This document shows positions 53,621-64,000 of a DNA stretch of 64,000 bases, piece after piece. Under the pieces are notes generated by a model, which made no database searches, was not told the origin of the DNA, and saw nothing but the letters and a program-made list of their open reading frames with translations. The DNA lies in the NCBI GenBank assembly GCA_023101885.1, contig JALPQD010000224.1, positions 2,570,696 through 2,634,695 of the forward strand. Direction: 5' to 3'. The DNA is from Typhlomys cinereus (lineage: Eukaryota; Chordata; Mammalia; Rodentia; Platacanthomyidae). Each line of letters starts with the position of its first letter. Positions within the stretch are counted from its first letter, which is position 1. A program made the translations under genes and the position numbers.

Positions 53621-54010
53621 GCAGTTGTATAGACTTTGGCAACTCTGTAGGGTCCTAGGCCTGCCTCCAGGGAGTACCTTTGGAACTAGCTCACATTCCT
53701 CATGATTCTCTCAAGCCGCTACTTTGTAATCAGCTTCTCCTCATCCTCCTTAGCAACCACTTGTCACTTTCATCCGGTTCCCCAAACATCCTGGAAATAA
53801 AGTCACAGAATGTCTAGCCTCTTGCGCCTGGCTTCTCACTCAAGAAACCCATGTGAGATTTGTTTGTGTTGTGGAAATCAAGTGGTTGCTTTCATTGCCA
53901 GCCAGAATTTTATGGGATGGGTGCGGCCTGTCTGTATACTCACTGAGGAAGAGCACTTTGTTTATTTCCACATTCTGACAGTTATGAACAAAGTGGCTGA
54001 AATACTCGTG
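53621..54010 (-). mobile_element. Old L1 3' UTR fragment
   Basis: 'ccaaacatcctggaaataaa' and 'gtcacagaatgtctagcctc' then 'ttgcgcctggcttctcactc' match the antisense ends of ancient L1s. Confidence 0.6.
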
Positions 54011-54053
54011 TGAGCTTTTGTTTACACAATAGTTTTAATTTAGAGATTAACAG

Positions 54054-54350
54054 TCACATAGAGTCCCATCCTAACAGGAGCCCAAGAAGGGGCTGTGCCA
54101 CTGAGTCCTTACCCCTCACCAGGGTGGAGGACTCAAAGGGAGGCTTGGCATTCACACAAAAGGATGCTCCAGGGGATGGGAGAGAGGAAGGAGGAGGTAT
54201 TGGGAGAGGGGAAGAGAAGGAGGGAGTGAAAGAAAGGGGGGAAGGGTAGAGAGTGAAAGGAAGGATGACTGGGAAGGGAAGGAGGGAGGGAGAGGACAGG
54301 GTACCTATTGAGCTTGTAAGATTAGGAAAAAAATAAAATGTGGGAGAAAA
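54054..54350 (+). mobile_element. L1 3' UTR with G-rich polypurine tract
   Basis: 'ggaggactcaaagggaggct', 'ttggcattcacacaaaagga' and 'tgctccaggggatgggagag' are nearly the same as at 36062-36125. It ends 'cctattgagcttgtaagatt'. Confidence 0.8.
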
Positions 54351-55715
54351 AAAGAAAGAAAAAACAGTAGTTTGCATTTATGAATTGACTATCCAGACTA
54401 GCCCTTATGATGCACTCCGAGTTTAATTAGAGACCCAGGCTGAGAACAGTGAAGTAACAACCAGGGTTAATTCTTCATGTCACTCTCTGGCCTCCACATG
54501 CATCTGATCACACACTTGCACCCACCATATCCAAGCATGTCTACATGCATGTGCACATGCACTCAACCCATACACACACAAAAATAAAATCCTGTTTCCT
54601 ACTTGTAAACTAACAATTTAGGGTTGGTTTCTACTGTCTTTGTTTTTCTTGTTACCTCTCTCTGTTTTTTCGTGTCCAGTGATCTTTATAATGTGAACAA
54701 GATGGAATACAGGACAGTTGTAGAAACGGATTCTGTTATACTCCTTTAAGGAGTGTTGAGATTTTTCCAGCAGGGAGTTAACTTGACTGTACCTGAACTC
54801 CAGTTCCTCTCTCTTCCCTCAGTAGGGACATCTGAAATGTTCACTCAGTTCTTTCAGCTACCAATAGATGTCTCCACATTGGACTTTATAGACTTGTCCT
54901 CCATGGATATACTTCAAAGATCCATCAATCATTTAGAAGAAACTAATATATACTTTGGGACTTGGCTCTGTATGGCATTCTCCCTTCCATAATTTCTCCC
55001 CTACCTTCTCAATTGTGTTTCTTGCCAGTCCCCAAATATATTTTTTGACATCACAAGTCAAACTGGTTTTCTGCCTCTCTGGGCCATGTCTGGACTATGA
55101 AGTGCTTTGAGCCTAAATAGACTCAAGTTTGTTAATATCTTTGGTTTGAGTTCCCACCATCCTATTTGGAGATAGTGTGTGTGTGCGTGTGCGTGTGCGT
55201 GTCTGCATGTGCGTGTGCGTCCGTGCTTGTGTGCATGCATGTATGTGCACATGTGTATGTTTTACAAATTGATATATGTTTCTACATAACTATTGATAAT
55301 ATTTTTCAGGTTGTATCGATGTTATCCTGAAAATGTTAGGTTAGCACACTACTGCATCATTATGGGAACCCAGAACCTCAGGAGTTTTTAAAAAAACGCA
55401 TATAAATGTCATGCTACAGTATGTTTATTTTTGCATCTGATTTCTGGGATGTAGTCCTGATTTCTTTCCTGCAGCATTATGTGGGTGATTATCATTCTTT
55501 CCACTGCAGACAACTACAATTTGTTGCTTTAAAAAGTTTTTAAAAAATATACTAAAATTTGTATAATGTAAACATTGGCATTTGAACCATGTCTGCAAGG
55601 GCATTAAGTACATTGACCTTATGTGATCGCTGCCTCTATAGAGTCACTGAAACTTTTTAAATCTTGTAAAATACAATTCTATGTCTGCTAGACAGTAATC
55701 CTTGCGACTCCATGT
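54351..55715. other. SINE tail 54440-54595 then unique sequence
   Basis: 'caaccagggttaattcttca' with CA-rich 3' end and AATAAAAT is a degraded plus SINE tail. A (GT)-rich run lies at 55176-55260. No gene recognised from 54600 to 55715. Confidence 0.35.
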
Positions 55716-56093
55716 CATGGTTGAATGTGAGTTGTTCCTCACAGGCTCACGTGTTCACATCCTTAGTTGCTGTTAATGTTTGGGAAGATCGTGGTAACTT
55801 TGGCAGGTGGAGCTTTGCTGAAGGAAGAAATGTCAGGGGGGCAGGCCTGGAGGTTGGTTAGCCTCGCCCCTGCTCTGCTAGAAGTCTGTTCTAGACTCTT
55901 GTTTGCTCTCTCAGCCTCCATCGTGTCTGCAGGGAGCTGAGCCTCTTCAAGCATCTATAGCCCATCATGCCTTTCCCACTGTAATGGACTGTATCTCTCG
56001 TCTGGACCTGTAAGCCAAATAAACCTCCATTTCTGAACCCCTTGAGTTGTGTTTGAGTATTGTCTCATGACAGTAGAAAGAGTAACTGTGATA
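55716..56093 (+). mobile_element. MaLR-type LTR, solo
   Basis: 'catggttgaatgtgagttgt' start, 'tgggaagatcgtggtaactt', 'aagccaaataaacctccatt' and 'agtagaaagagtaactgtga' end. Same landmarks as 21797 and 28088. Confidence 0.75.
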
Positions 56094-57500
56094 CTCCATT
56101 TCCCTGGCCTTAGTCAACCACTATTTTGCTTTCTAGCTCTACAAATTTGACTCTACTAAGTAAATTATATACAAGAAATCAGATGATATTTGCTCTTTTG
56201 TGACTGGATTATTTCACATGATGTAATTACATTCTAGCTTCTCCCATGTGGTAGGTGATATTTTCAAGCATTGAACCAGCCCCATGTGCCTACAGTAAAC
56301 CCCACTGGCTCACGGTGTAACAATTCTTTAGCATTAGGGGCTTAATTCACTACTGATTTTATCGTAGAGCTTTACAGTGATTTATGTTAATGAGAAGTGA
56401 TGGTCTATCATTATCTTGTAACATCTCAGGGTAATGTTGTCTTCACAGAATGAATTAGGAAGTATTCATTCTCTTTCAATTTGCTTTCACTGTAGAATAA
56501 CATAATTTATCACTTAAATATTCGTTAGAGCTTACTAATGAATTTATTTTGAGCTAGTGTTTTGGTTTTGAAAGGTTCTTGATTTTTGACTCAATTTATT
56601 GAATGCTCTTTTAGACCTACTCAGATTATCTATGTCTTCCTATGAGTGTGTTGGTGGGGTCTATCTTCCCAGGAATTGATTCATTTCATTTAGTTTATCA
56701 AAGGTGTAGACATAGAACGATCCCTTTATTTTCCTTTAATCTCCTGACACCAATAGCAGTGGCGATTCTTTAGTTTCTGATGCTAACACCGTGTCTTCTT
56801 TTTCTCCTGAGTGCACTTCAGCAAGCTAGAGACGTATCAGTTTTATTGATCTTTCCAAAGAACCAGCTTTGTTTGCATTGACTTTTCCCCCTATTGATTG
56901 CTCATGATGATTTTTGACTTTTAATGTTTTTCTGATTATTTTGGACCTAATTTCTGTCCCTTTTCTAGATTTCTGATTATGATTTAGGTCTTTCTTAGTT
57001 CCTCATTTATTTTTATCTATTACCTATCATTTAGTTTATTTATACTTAAATTATTATACTCCGACATCATGCTTTTAAAATTTTTTAAAGTTCTTTTACA
57101 TTTGCAAATGCACATTTTATGGTTCAGAATATGACTGTCCTTGAACGTGTTATGTGAACTTGAAAACAGTGTGTTGGACATACTTGATAGTATCAGCTAA
57201 TTGTGCTAGTCCATTCAGCTATGTCCTCATTGCTTTCTCCCTGCTACATTTGTTAATTACTAAAGGATTGTTGTTAACATCTTGCTCATCATAGTAGATC
57301 TCTTTCTTCTTGTAGGTCATTAGTCTGTGCCTCCTGTAATTTGATACTCTGTTTTTAGGTGTACATACATATGTAAAATTCTTGGAGAATTGGTCACTGT
57401 GACCACAACCTGAGAAATAAGACAACCTGTCTTATTTGCATGAAAGAAAATGACTCTACTAATACAGAAGCAATGTAAGACATATTTCATGGTTTTAGTG
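56094..57500 (-). mobile_element. Old L1, 3' UTR and ORF2 pieces
   Basis: 'gctctacaaatttgactcta' and 'tgtgactggattatttcaca' mark an L1 3' UTR. Later 'cagttttattgatctttcca' and 'aaagaaccagctttgtttgc' are antisense ORF2. Both segments are decayed. Confidence 0.7.
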
Positions 57501-57504
57501 ACAC

Positions 57505-57890
57505 TTAAGGACTGGAGAGATGGCCCGGCAGTTAAAGTACTCGCTGCATAAGCAAGAAGATTAGAGTCTGGACATTTAGATTCCACATAAGGTGGAATGA
57601 TGGGTGGGTATAATGCTCCACTTGTAATTCCAGCCCCAAGAAAGTAGAGATTGGGATAAGCTGGCTGGTGAAACTAGTCCTATCAACAAGCTCTAGGTTT
57701 GATTAGAGATTCTGTCTCAAAAAGAATAAGATGCAAGAGTGATTGAAGGTGATTCTGGATATCAACCTTGGACCTTTATATGTGCAAGATACACATGTAC
57801 ACATGCACTGGGGCACACACATATGTGCATACACATGTGAACATTCATGTACGCATTCATGCACCACCCATGAAGTGGAAAAGGAAAAAA
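57505..57890 (+). mobile_element. Composite tRNA+B1-like SINE, long copy
   Basis: Head 'aaggactggagagatggccc', B1-like middle 'acttgtaattccagccccaa' to 'attctgtctcaaaaagaata', then a tail 'ccttggacctttatatgtgc' with CA-rich end. It shows the tRNA, B1 and B3-like-tail order clearly. Confidence 0.7.
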
Positions 57891-58464
57891 AATGACACTT
57901 CAGATGTATTTCAAGATATAGAAGTGTAAAGAATGAACATGACAAATGGTGTCTAATCAGGTGGGTCCCAGACATTACAGGAGGAAAATGTGTTTGCAAT
58001 GGATGGATGGTGTCTACTGGAGGATGCAGTAGCAGCTCAGCCATGGAGTAGATATACTAAGTTCACTTGTAAGTTCATTCTCTATGTTCCATGAATATGA
58101 AATATCTTCCTAATGTTGGGAGATATTATTTTAAAAGGAAGTATTCATATTTCTCGATAGTCACTGAAGCTAGAGGACCATTTTAAACTCACCGTTATGC
58201 TTACATGGTTGGGACTATCCAGTAGCTGCAGTTTCTTCTCCAGTTAATATTTTACTCTTGGAGGAAATGGGATCAAACCCAATAATCTAAGTATATGGAG
58301 TGAAGGTTTAGATGTTGAACTATTCATTTCAACCTACTACAACTTAGTTCCACTTGAACACTGCAATCTTTCCTCTGAAACAGCATAGTGCATAAAAAAT
58401 CCAGCAAAACAATCCCTGACACACAAGTCTTAATGTGAAAATATGAGAAACATAAAAAACAAAA
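57891..58464. other. Unique sequence, nothing recognised
   Basis: No gene or repeat identified. Confidence 0.3.
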
Positions 58465-58612
58465 GTAGGACTGGTGGGATAGTTTAGCAGGTACAGGCAC
58501 TTGCTGCGTGAGCCTGGTGTCCTGCATTGGATCACTGGAGGCCACGGATGAAGGAAAGAGCCAACTTCTGACAGTTGTCCTCTGACCTTGCATATGTGCT
58601 GTGCTTTGAAAA
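58465..58612 (+). mobile_element. B3-like SINE, tail-less
   Basis: 'taggactggtgggatagttt', 'acttgctgcgtgagcctggt' and 'ttgtcctctgaccttgcata'. Confidence 0.65.
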
Positions 58613-58621
58613 AGCAGAAAG

Positions 58622-58865
58622 AGGCTGGAGAAATGACTCAGGGATTAAGCCTCTCCCTTGAAAGCAGAAGGTCCTGATTTTGGATCAGAAGGTCCTGAAG
58701 TTTGGATCCCAGGTCCCAGGTAAAAACACCAGGCCGAAATGGCGGGGACCTGCAGTTCTGGTCTGAAAGGCGGAGCTTGGAAATTCCAGAGCAAAGCAAA
58801 GAGGAGATAGGGCAACCCAGGTTGATTCCAGAAGTCACCCTTGGACCTCCACAAGGACACGCAGG

Positions 58866-58909
<44 letters not shown>

Positions 58910-58935
58910 AAAAAGTAAAATAAAACAAAACTAAA
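58622..58935 (+). mobile_element. Second SINE type, (CA)19 tail
   Basis: Standard body with a small internal duplication of 'cagaaggtcctga' (58664 and 58687). Flanks AAAAGCAGAA on both sides are the target duplication. Confidence 0.88.
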
Positions 58936-58959
58936 AGCAGAATGACACCTTCAAGAAAT

Positions 58960-59890
58960 GCCAATTCTTCAGTAATAGATTCCAAACGAGAGTGAATCAG
59001 ATTAAATTTCATGCAGAGAATTAAAAAGAACAATTATAAGAATGTTTAAGGAAATCAAAGAGGATATAAAGAAAGTCCTAAATAACTAAAAAGAGAACAT
59101 AAACTCACAACTGAATGAAGTGAGAAAGTCAACACAGGATATGAAAGAGAAATTCAACAAAGATAGTCAAAATAGAATACAATAGATCTGATGAAGAGGA
59201 ATACTGACAAAACTCAAAATAAGTTAAATAAAGATTTCAGTAAAAATCCTCACCAAGAGAATGGATCAGGAAGAAGGATTATCAGGGATGGAGCACATGG
59301 AAAATGCATTAGAGCAGTCAGACCCTGACAAAGATAAAGCAAGCAAACATAACACATTAATAATGCAGATTTAAGGAGAGTAACTTCATATTAAAGGCAT
59401 AAGTAATATAGTCATAGTAAGCAGTTTTTCAAATTAGGGAAAGAGATGATCATCTAAATTCAAGGGCATTTGGAACACCAAACAGGAAAGTGACGAAAAG
59501 GATCTCCTAGTCCAATTCTAGCTACAGCATTGAACAGAGAGAGCAAGAAAAAAACCATGGAAGCTGCAAAACAGAGGTACCAAGTACATGCAAGGGCACT
59601 GCAGCTAAAGCCAAAAAGCTGGTATGATGTAGTGCAGGCTCTGAAAGACAAGAATTAGCAACCCAGATTTGTAAAGCCAGCAAAGTATCAATGACAATTG
59701 AAGGAGAAAGAAAAACTTTCATGATAAAAATAGACTAAAGAAATTTGTGACCACTAAGCGGCCCTGTAGAAGGTCCTCGAAAGAATCTTTTGGTGGGTAA
59801 GAAACACAAACACATCCATGAGGTTACAATAAAGAAGAAGCTGCACAAGAGCACTAGAGAACAATGAGGAATGAGACACGATGGCTGGAA
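58960..59890 (+). mobile_element. L1/HAL1-like ORF1 fragment
   Basis: 'aaggaaatcaaagaggatat', 'aagaaagtcctaaataacta' and 'gaaatttgtgaccactaagc' then 'gtagaaggtcctcgaaagaa' resemble L1 or HAL1 ORF1. Stops in all frames. Confidence 0.55.
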
Positions 59891-60805
59891 AACTGAACAC
59901 GATTGGGACCATAAATCAAATGTTCAGGTCTTATACCCACATTCTTGTTAGACTTTCTGTCCTTCCTATTGATCCACAGAATAGGACTCTGGAGTCATTT
60001 TGTGTTGCTTATCCACTCCCCTGCGCCCTGCCCCTTCACTTTCTGCATGTTATCTGTCAATGAACAGAGCTTCTTATTTGATGCAGTCCAGTTACCAATC
60101 CTTCTTTATTGCTACTGCTTCTTGTCTTCAACTTAAGGTTTCCCTCCCAGGTCAGGGGCAGTAGCACAGCACTTGGGAGCTTGGGACAGGATCTCTAATT
60201 TGAGAATAGCCTGAGACCCAGTTTCAAACCAATAAGATATTTCTCCCTATTTATGGTCACAAATATTGATCATATGGAAATATTCTTTTCTATGAGTGCG
60301 TTGGGTGTTGTATGTGCATTGCATGTGTTTGTGTATGCATGTCTTCATGTGTGGACAAGGGTAGGTATGGGTTCATGCACACATGTATGTGAGTGCAGAG
60401 GCTGATTTGGGAAGCATCCTCAGACCTTCTTCCACTTCATTCTTTTGAGATCAAGTCTAAAAAAATGTTTGTCTGTGGGGCTAATCTGAATACCTAGCTT
60501 GCTCTGGGGAATTACAGGTAGACCATCACACCCACCTGGCATTAATTTTTTACATGCATCCCTTGCCTTCATAGAAAGCCCTGTGTCGGTAGGGTCACTT
60601 TTTTTTTTTAATCAGTGTTCTTTCTGGACTCCTTGCATCTCATATAAATTTTAGAACTGGATTGTCAATTTCTCGTTTTCAAACCCTTCTGGTATTTTTA
60701 TTTATTTAATTAGTTTTATGTATTTATTCTATTTTAATTTAGTTCCATCTTTATCTTCACAGTGGCTCCTTTTCTGTTTCTGATTTCTTTTATGGTGACT
60801 GTAGC
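59891..60805 (-). mobile_element. Old L1 pieces with B1-like and SINE fragments
   Basis: 'tccttcctattgatccacag' and 'aattttagaactggattgtc' are antisense L1 ORF2. A B1-like scrap lies near 60150-60240, and a degraded reverse composite SINE at 60290-60545. Confidence 0.5.
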
Positions 60806-61090
60806 ATTTTTTAAAAAATTTTTTTATTATTATTATTTATTCAACTGTGCGCGTGTATGTGTGCACGTGTTTGTGTGTATGTGTGTCTGTAGAACCACGG
60901 ACGAATTCGGGAACCACCATGGACGCCTCCACCTCCTTCAGCCCCGGGATTCATAGGCTCCGCCCTACCAGGGCCAGAAGCGCAGGCCGCCCCCGCTTCC
61001 GCCTGGCGTCTATACGTGGGATCTGGGATCCGAACTCAGGACCTTCCGCCTGCAAGGCGGAGGCTTAACCCCTGAGCCACCTCTCCAGCC
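60806..61090 (-). mobile_element. Lineage-specific B2-superfamily SINE, copy 8
   Basis: Antisense body very close to copy 2. Flanks GTGACTGTAGCATTTT and GTGACCGTAGCATTTT are the target duplication with one mismatch. Confidence 0.93.
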
Positions 61091-61785
61091 CTGTGACCGT
61101 AGCATTTTGTGGACAAGGATAGCTGGTTGTTACCTCTGTGAAGGCCGGGAGTGTGTTTTATATAATCATTTCAGTGCAAAGCATTCTTGTAGTAAGGAGG
61201 CTCTTTTATTTAAGGTTCACACCTAGACATTGCATGTCAGCCCAACCGTCAAGACCGGCAGATCAATCTGGCATGTCGTGGGTCTCTCCAAGTCCCTGGA
61301 AGAGCATATGGGGCCCACGATTGTTTCTGCAGAAACAAACTATAGTGGGGGTCTCCAAATTCACACAGGTCTATACACTCATTCTCAGTTAGTCTAAGTC
61401 TCTCAAAAATATTTTTAAATGTTGTGTTTAAGAAGATAATATTGAAGAGCCTATTCAAAGCCTTCTAGGTGAGCTTTTAAAAGTCTTATATAAGATTTCC
61501 ATTGCAGAGAAAGAGCGAGGAGGTGGAGACAGAGGTGAGCTGCTGAGGTTCCACATGGGCAACAGACTCTTCACAAGCCCACGTTTTACCTGCTCTACCC
61601 GAGATAACGTCTGGATGAAGGTTCGAAGCTCTCTCATTAAGGATCAGTAAGCAACAGAAGCATCCACCAGTCTCGAATGGTAATTGATGATATTATTGTT
61701 TTTAAATAAAAAGAAAGATCATGACAATAAAAGTAAACATGCTCTTATTAAAAATATATGTTCTAATTCTACAAAATGACTAGTA
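61091..61785. other. Unassigned sequence
   Basis: The old L1 may continue briefly to about 61170. The rest shows no gene or familiar repeat. Confidence 0.3.
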
Positions 61786-61789
61786 TGGG

Positions 61790-62072
61790 GGCTGGAGAGA
61801 TGGTTCAGGGGTTAAGTCTTCACCTCGCAACCAAAAGGACTTGAGTTTGGATCCTGGATTCCATGTAAAAATGCCAGCTAGAAATGGGAGCATCCTTCAG
61901 TCTCTGGAAGGCAGAGCCTGGGAAACCCCAGACCAAAGCAATAAAGAGGTAGAGAAATCCACGCTGATTCTTGAAGTTATCCTTGGGCCTTCACAGGCAT
62001 ACACAGTGCCCTCTGATACACACAGACATATACACACATGTACGCACATTCACACCTACACCCCCCCAAACG
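61790..62072 (+). mobile_element. Second SINE type
   Basis: Head 'gggggctggagagatggttc', body 'atccttcagtctctggaagg' and 'ttatccttgggccttcacag', then CA-rich and a C8 run. The tail is poorly kept. Confidence 0.8.
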
Positions 62073-62394
62073 CTAGTGTTTTCACTTCATTTTATGAAAA
62101 GAATGCATTATCTTGGGAATAAATTCATCAATTACATGCTTCTAAAATCAGGGCACTGTGGATGTGGCTGTTGGTCCATCTTCCAGGAGGCCGCAGCTCG
62201 GAAGCCTGTTTCTCCTAGAAACTCTGCACCAACATGTTGGAAGCGACGAGGATGCTGTCTCCACTGGGAGCAGGGCTAGAAGGTGAGCATGTAATTGTCA
62301 CTCAGAGAGTTACATAGGGGCCAAGGTTGGAGAGAGATAATCTGGTGTTTCAGAATACAGCAGCAGAGTTGGGTGAAGTTCAGAGATACCATCT
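62073..62394. other. Unique sequence, nothing recognised
   Basis: No supported gene or repeat. Confidence 0.3.
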
Positions 62395-62500
62395 ACATGC
62401 CAAGTGTGGTGGCAGGAGGATAACTTCAAGTCTGAGCCAGTCTGGTCTACACAGCAATTTCCTGGCTAATCAGTGACACACAGCAAGACCTATTTTTAAA
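62395..62500 (+). mobile_element. B1-like SINE fragment
   Basis: 'gccaagtgtggtggcaggag' and 'gagccagtctggtctacaca' with a missing middle. Confidence 0.6.
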
Positions 62501-62534
62501 AGCCATACAAAGAAACAACAACAAGATATGAATG

Positions 62535-62835
62535 GGACTGGGGAGATGGCTCAATCAGTAAAGCGTTTGCTGCGAAGACATGAGGATCTCAGTTCAATTC
62601 CCAGCACCTGTGTAAAAGCAGGGTGTGGCTGCACAGGCCTGTAATCCCAACAGATATAGAGGCAGCAGGATCCCTGAGCTTGCTGGTCAGCCAGACTATC
62701 TGAGTCTCTGAAAAGTAAAAGAATCTGTCTTAAAAAAAATAAGGTGGAAAGAGATTGAGGAAGACATCTGATATCCACTTCTGCCTTCACATGGATGAAT
62801 ACATATGTGTGCCCTTCACATTTCACCCTTGCACA
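62535..62835 (+). mobile_element. Composite tRNA+B1-like SINE
   Basis: Head 'gggactggggagatggctca', B box 'cagttcaattcccagcacc', B1 part 'ggcctgtaatcccaacagat' and tail 'tgatatccacttctgccttc'. A clear rodent composite plan. Confidence 0.75.
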
Positions 62836-63689
62836 AAAAGACACAAATCCATGTCCCATTTATAATGATGTTAATTTCAGAATCTGTCCAGCCACAGGCC
62901 CATCTCTGTGGTTTGGGAAAGAATGTGTCTCTTTACCTGTTGGCCTTCACCGTGAAGGCAGACGCTCTAGGTCACTACCCAGATGAGTGGCGGTTGTCGG
63001 ATTGCATTTGCCCTGTTTTCTAGAATTCTGCTGGAACTCTGTAGCAGGTAACATGCCTCCCCAGGCTGAGAGCAGCAGTCTGAGCTTTGGGGGCTTTCAC
63101 AGAGTAGATAAAAAGGAGCTTCTCTATATACAGCAACAAATCTGCTGAGTCTATCGACTCTGGAAGGAGCGTGGGTCTTTCTCATTTCCTGAGGCTTGAA
63201 AGTTCCAGATGGACCCTGAGCACACATCTTCTGTGACAAAAAAGGAACTGCTCTGGACTGTGGGTCTGGTTCCATCACGCATAGCTGTACTTACGAAAAC
63301 TTAAACACAACCTGTAATTAAGACACCCCCTGTTAGTTATTGGTTCAGATAGATTCAGGGTTTTTTCCTATATCTTTTTTTCTCAGGGAAATTAGAAATA
63401 GGGTGGAAAGGAAAGAAAGCACCTCTGGTAATGATTTTAAAAAAATCACGGGGCACCATTCAGACTCACAGCTGGCTGAAAACTGGAGTTAAATTGACAT
63501 TTTTCATGCTCTGCATCACTAATCTGGTGGCTGATGTTCTCTCACTCATGTTTTAATTCAAAAGCGTCATACAGGCTTCTGAGAAAGTAACTTCACTTTT
63601 GTGCCTCTTGCCTTACCGTCCATTGTTCAAAAAAAAAAAAAAAAAAATGGAAAGCCAGATCTGTCACAGTCAGATCTGCAATGGCCTCC
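62836..63689. other. Unique sequence with A19 run at 63629
   Basis: No gene recognised. The minus frame at 62967-63278 has no known domain. Confidence 0.3.
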
Positions 63690-63945
63690 ACAGGCCCCTT
63701 GAGTTTATGGTTGAGTTCAATTGATGCTTCTGGGGAGCTGCTGGAGCCCCTAAGAGGTGGGACCTAACGGGAGGAAGTGAAGTCACCCTCGGTGTACCAC
63801 CAAGATCCTGAGCCTTTTTTCTCTTTCTGCCACCTGGCCACCCAGAGGCAGTAAACTGCCACAAACTCAAAGCAACAGGGAAAAAGGTGTGAACTGAAAC
63901 TACGAAAACCTAAATAAACCTTTCCTCCTTTGAAGTCAACTGTGT
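63690..63945 (+). mobile_element. LTR-like repeat ending in AATAAA
   Basis: 'gagcccctaagaggtgggac' and 'gaggaagtgaagtcaccctc' then 'cctaaataaacctttcctcc' form an LTR-like 3' end with a poly(A) signal. The family is not named. Confidence 0.5.
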
Positions 63946-63948
63946 CAG

Positions 63949-64000
63949 GCTGGAGAGATGGCTCGGGGGTTAAGACTTTGTCTCACAAGCAGAGAGTCCT
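63949..64000 (+). mobile_element. SINE head truncated by window end
   Basis: 'ggctggagagatggctcggg' and 'gttaagactttgtctcacaa' match the second SINE type. The 3' part is outside the window. Confidence 0.85.

Noticed and set aside
1277..61090. tRNA genes at SINE heads
   Set aside because: The A and B boxes are parts of SINEs. No complete cloverleaf with an acceptor stem was seen.

Overview
This is a gene-poor mammalian nuclear window carrying one confidently recognised gene, RPP40 (RNase P/MRP protein subunit p40). The gene lies on the minus strand from 26269 (ATG) to 16970 (stop). All eight coding exons can be read by eye, every junction is GT-AG, and the exons add up to 1092 nt (363 codons plus stop) with no frameshift or internal stop. 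In human and mouse RPP40 lies in the CDYL-RPP40-PPP1R3G-LYRM4 neighbourhood. No CDYL or PPP1R3G exon is visible here, so the rest of the window is read as intergenic flank.

The repeats point to a rodent. There are many tRNA-derived SINEs that open like the rodent B2 superfamily ('GGGCTGGAGAGRTGGCTCAG'), 7SL-derived B1-like monomers, ID-like elements, tRNA+B1 composites, rodent-type L1 3' UTRs and many ERVL-MaLR LTRs. The most abundant SINE is not mouse B2. It has a long body ending in a (CA)n/(AATA)n tail and is compatible with a jerboa-type (Dipodidae) B2-superfamily element. That lineage guess is inference and needs a library search.

Layout. 0-5 kb: composite SINEs, an inverted duplication, an ERVL-type LTR, a MaLR-type LTR and an L1 fragment. 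5-9.2 kb: SINEs, an L1 piece, a 290-bp purine tract and an LTR. 9.2-11 kb: unique, partly GC-richer DNA with no recognised gene. 11-16 kb: one old minus-strand L1 broken by nested SINEs and a younger L1 3' end, plus a U6 pseudogene and an LTR. 17-26.3 kb: RPP40. 25.7-26.9 kb: its CpG-rich promoter, with two divergent ZNF143-like sites in intron 1 and an 18-bp-periodic CCACGCCCC array upstream of the ATG. 28.1-30.6 kb: a nearly complete non-autonomous MaLR element with two LTRs, a 5-bp target duplication and a nested SINE. 31-36.5 kb: L1 and LTR fragments. 37-48 kb: mostly unique sequence with scattered LTRs. 48-64 kb: L1, SINE and LTR mosaic, ending in a truncated SINE.

No other protein-coding gene, functional RNA gene or CRISPR array could be supported. 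The remaining open frames of about 60-200 codons fall in repeats or look like chance. I found no convincing new multi-gene system. The points most worth a second look are the RPP40 promoter architecture, a possible overlapping upstream ORF in RPP40, the inverted duplication near the left end, and the nested and serial retroposition events.
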